20,236 bases of DNA, from NCBI GenBank assembly GCA_009801015.1, contig VHZZ01017808.1, positions 6,183 through 26,418 on the forward strand. The letters are read 5' to 3'. This DNA comes from Silene noctiflora (lineage: Eukaryota; Streptophyta; Magnoliopsida; Caryophyllales; Caryophyllaceae). Under the pieces are notes generated by a model. That model was not told where the DNA came from. It saw only the letters and a program-made list of their open reading frames with translations, and searched no databases. The position numbers and the translations under genes were made by a program. Shown here in pieces: positions 19,225-20,236 of this stretch; position 1 is the stretch's first letter; every line of letters starts with the position of its first letter.

Positions 19225-19820
19225 GACGATTTTGGAACCTATAACCAATGAACCCAATGAAACTAGCGAGTCAAATTAAAATGAACGTGGTGTATGTATG
19301 TTGGGAGCCCCTTATGAATTGGTTTTGGGTGAGTAGGCTCCTTCTTTTCAAGACCCGACCCCAATATGCTTAAGCCAGTAACTCGGGTGGGATGATGTGC
19401 TGTGGATGCTTATATGTTATGTGACAGAAGTGGAGTTTATGTCTGTGTTAATGTGCGTCTTGTATGTTATACGTAATTGCACATGAGTATGAGTGCTGAT
19501 GTTGTTGTAAAGGCATGAATATAATTTAATGCGTGAAGTTATGAAAATATTTAGTTGCATAATGGATATATGGAAACAGTTGCTAAGTTGCGTAAATATG
19601 TGAATTTAATTGCTGGTTGCTTTGAGTTTGATTCGTGAAGCTTAAGTAATTCTGGTGTATTTATGTAGTGTAGGACGGTTTAGTAGATGCCGGAATGCAA
19701 ACTAACTAGTGACGAGTTCCGGGACGCTCCTCGGACTCCGAACGATGTGCTTTCTTACAGGAATAACTGATATGACAACACATTCGGCTTAAATTTTAAA
19801 ATTCCCAAAGTTGTTGTAGC

Positions 19821-19969
19821 ACTCGACCGAGTACAGTGATCGCACTCGACCGAGTGCAAGATTGAACAGAATTCAATTTTTCACTGTCAATTGAGCACTC
19901 GACCGAGTACCCTGGACACTCGACCGAGTGCCTTACACTCGACCGGGTGCAACTCGTACTCGACCGAGT
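19821..19969 (+). repeat. Six-site ACTCGACCGAGT array in the leader of copy B
   Basis: Sites start at 19821, 19844, 19897, 19918, 19937 (ACTCGACCGGGT) and 19958. Five are exact ACTCGACCGAGT. The last four are spaced 21, 19 and 21 bp. All use the GACC centre, as in LTR copy B. Confidence 0.9.
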
Positions 19970-20010
19970 GCCCTATTCAGACCGAAATCGTGAAAACAAT
20001 TTTAAAACAC

Positions 20011-20180
20011 TATAAACCCTCTTCTTCTTCTATTTTTTCGACACAAACTTCTTAAAAACTCTCTCTCAAACTTCTCTCAAATTGTTCTAGTATCCCAAGC
20101 TCAAGGATTTTGTTCTTGTTAATTGCAAAACTCCGTTTTAGTCTCATCTTTGCCAATCCTTTGCTACTTTCAGGTAAGAT
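20011..20180 (+). promoter_or_regulatory. Promoter-like module: TATAAA, CT-rich leader, donor-like site
   Basis: TATAAA at 20011-20016 lies 42 bp after the array. A pyrimidine-rich stretch follows (CTCTTCTTCTTCT, CTCTCTCTC), and CAG|GTAAGATT at 20171-20180 fits a plant 5' splice site. LTR copy B shows the same order (array, TATA-like block, CT-rich stretch, AAG|GTAAGTC at 18318). This suggests a second LTR or promoter, but its borders are not resolved. Confidence 0.4.
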
Positions 20181-20236
20181 TAATTCCTTTTCTGGTTTTA
20201 TCAATTTTGTGATGAATTTTCCAAATTAGATTATGC

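Larger units (their letters stand above)
19210..20236 (+). mobile_element. 5' leader of Gypsy-type element, copy B
   Basis: This internal region lies downstream of the LTR. Its first 200 bases match the leader of copy A. A possible short frame starts ATGCCGGAATGC at 19687 but stops after 27 codons at 19768-19770; it could be a truncated gag start or chance. Beyond about 19770 the sequence has promoter-like features (array, TATAAA, CT-rich leader, splice-donor-like CAGGTAAG) and may belong to a further nested LTR. No gag core is reached before the window ends. Confidence 0.6.

Overview
This window looks like nuclear DNA of a flowering plant, most likely a eudicot. It has one spliced plant gene with GT-AG introns, and almost everything else is plant transposable-element debris: Gypsy-type and Copia-type LTR elements, LINEs, a hAT MITE and a Stowaway MITE. 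The abundance of ACTCGATCGAGT-type palindromes inside LTRs makes me think of Caryophyllaceae (Silene-like), but that is recall, not proof. Scattered N bases suggest draft or BAC sequence.

Layout. 1-2056: on the minus strand, the 5' leader, primer binding site (PBS) and LTR of a Gypsy-type (possibly chromovirus) element. 2057-3180: a decayed Copia gag-protease-integrase fragment. 3395-3976: a non-autonomous hAT element with a perfect 8-bp target duplication. 3983-4444: promoter and 5' UTR of a GH3 gene. 4445-7350: a complete three-exon group II GH3 acyl-amido synthetase (auxin conjugation), with a Stowaway MITE in intron 1. 7351-8339: 3' UTR, intergenic DNA and a possible SINE. 8340-9655: the 3' half of a dead LINE (reverse transcriptase tail and zf-RVT). 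10440-12158: the 5' half of another dead LINE (ORF1 and endonuclease), cut off by an Athila-like element. 12159-17923: that element, with a 5' LTR that is itself split by a solo LTR of the same family, an Asp-tRNA-type PBS, and a gag-protease region with several stops and a frameshift. 17924-20236: a second copy of the first Gypsy family on the plus strand (LTR, PBS, leader), running off the window.

The only intact cellular gene is GH3, expected to conjugate indole-3-acetic acid to amino acids and so lower free auxin. The most unusual signal is a 12-bp palindrome, ACTCGATCGAGT or its variant ACTCGACCGAGT. It recurs in short arrays with starts about 19-21 bp apart. The arrays lie 15-60 bp upstream of TATA boxes in LTRs of two unrelated retrotransposon families and in a leader region. 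The motif also occurs as a pair inside Athila gag coding sequence and once, imperfectly, upstream of GH3. This looks like a shared promoter-proximal module, perhaps convergent or horizontally exchanged between element families.
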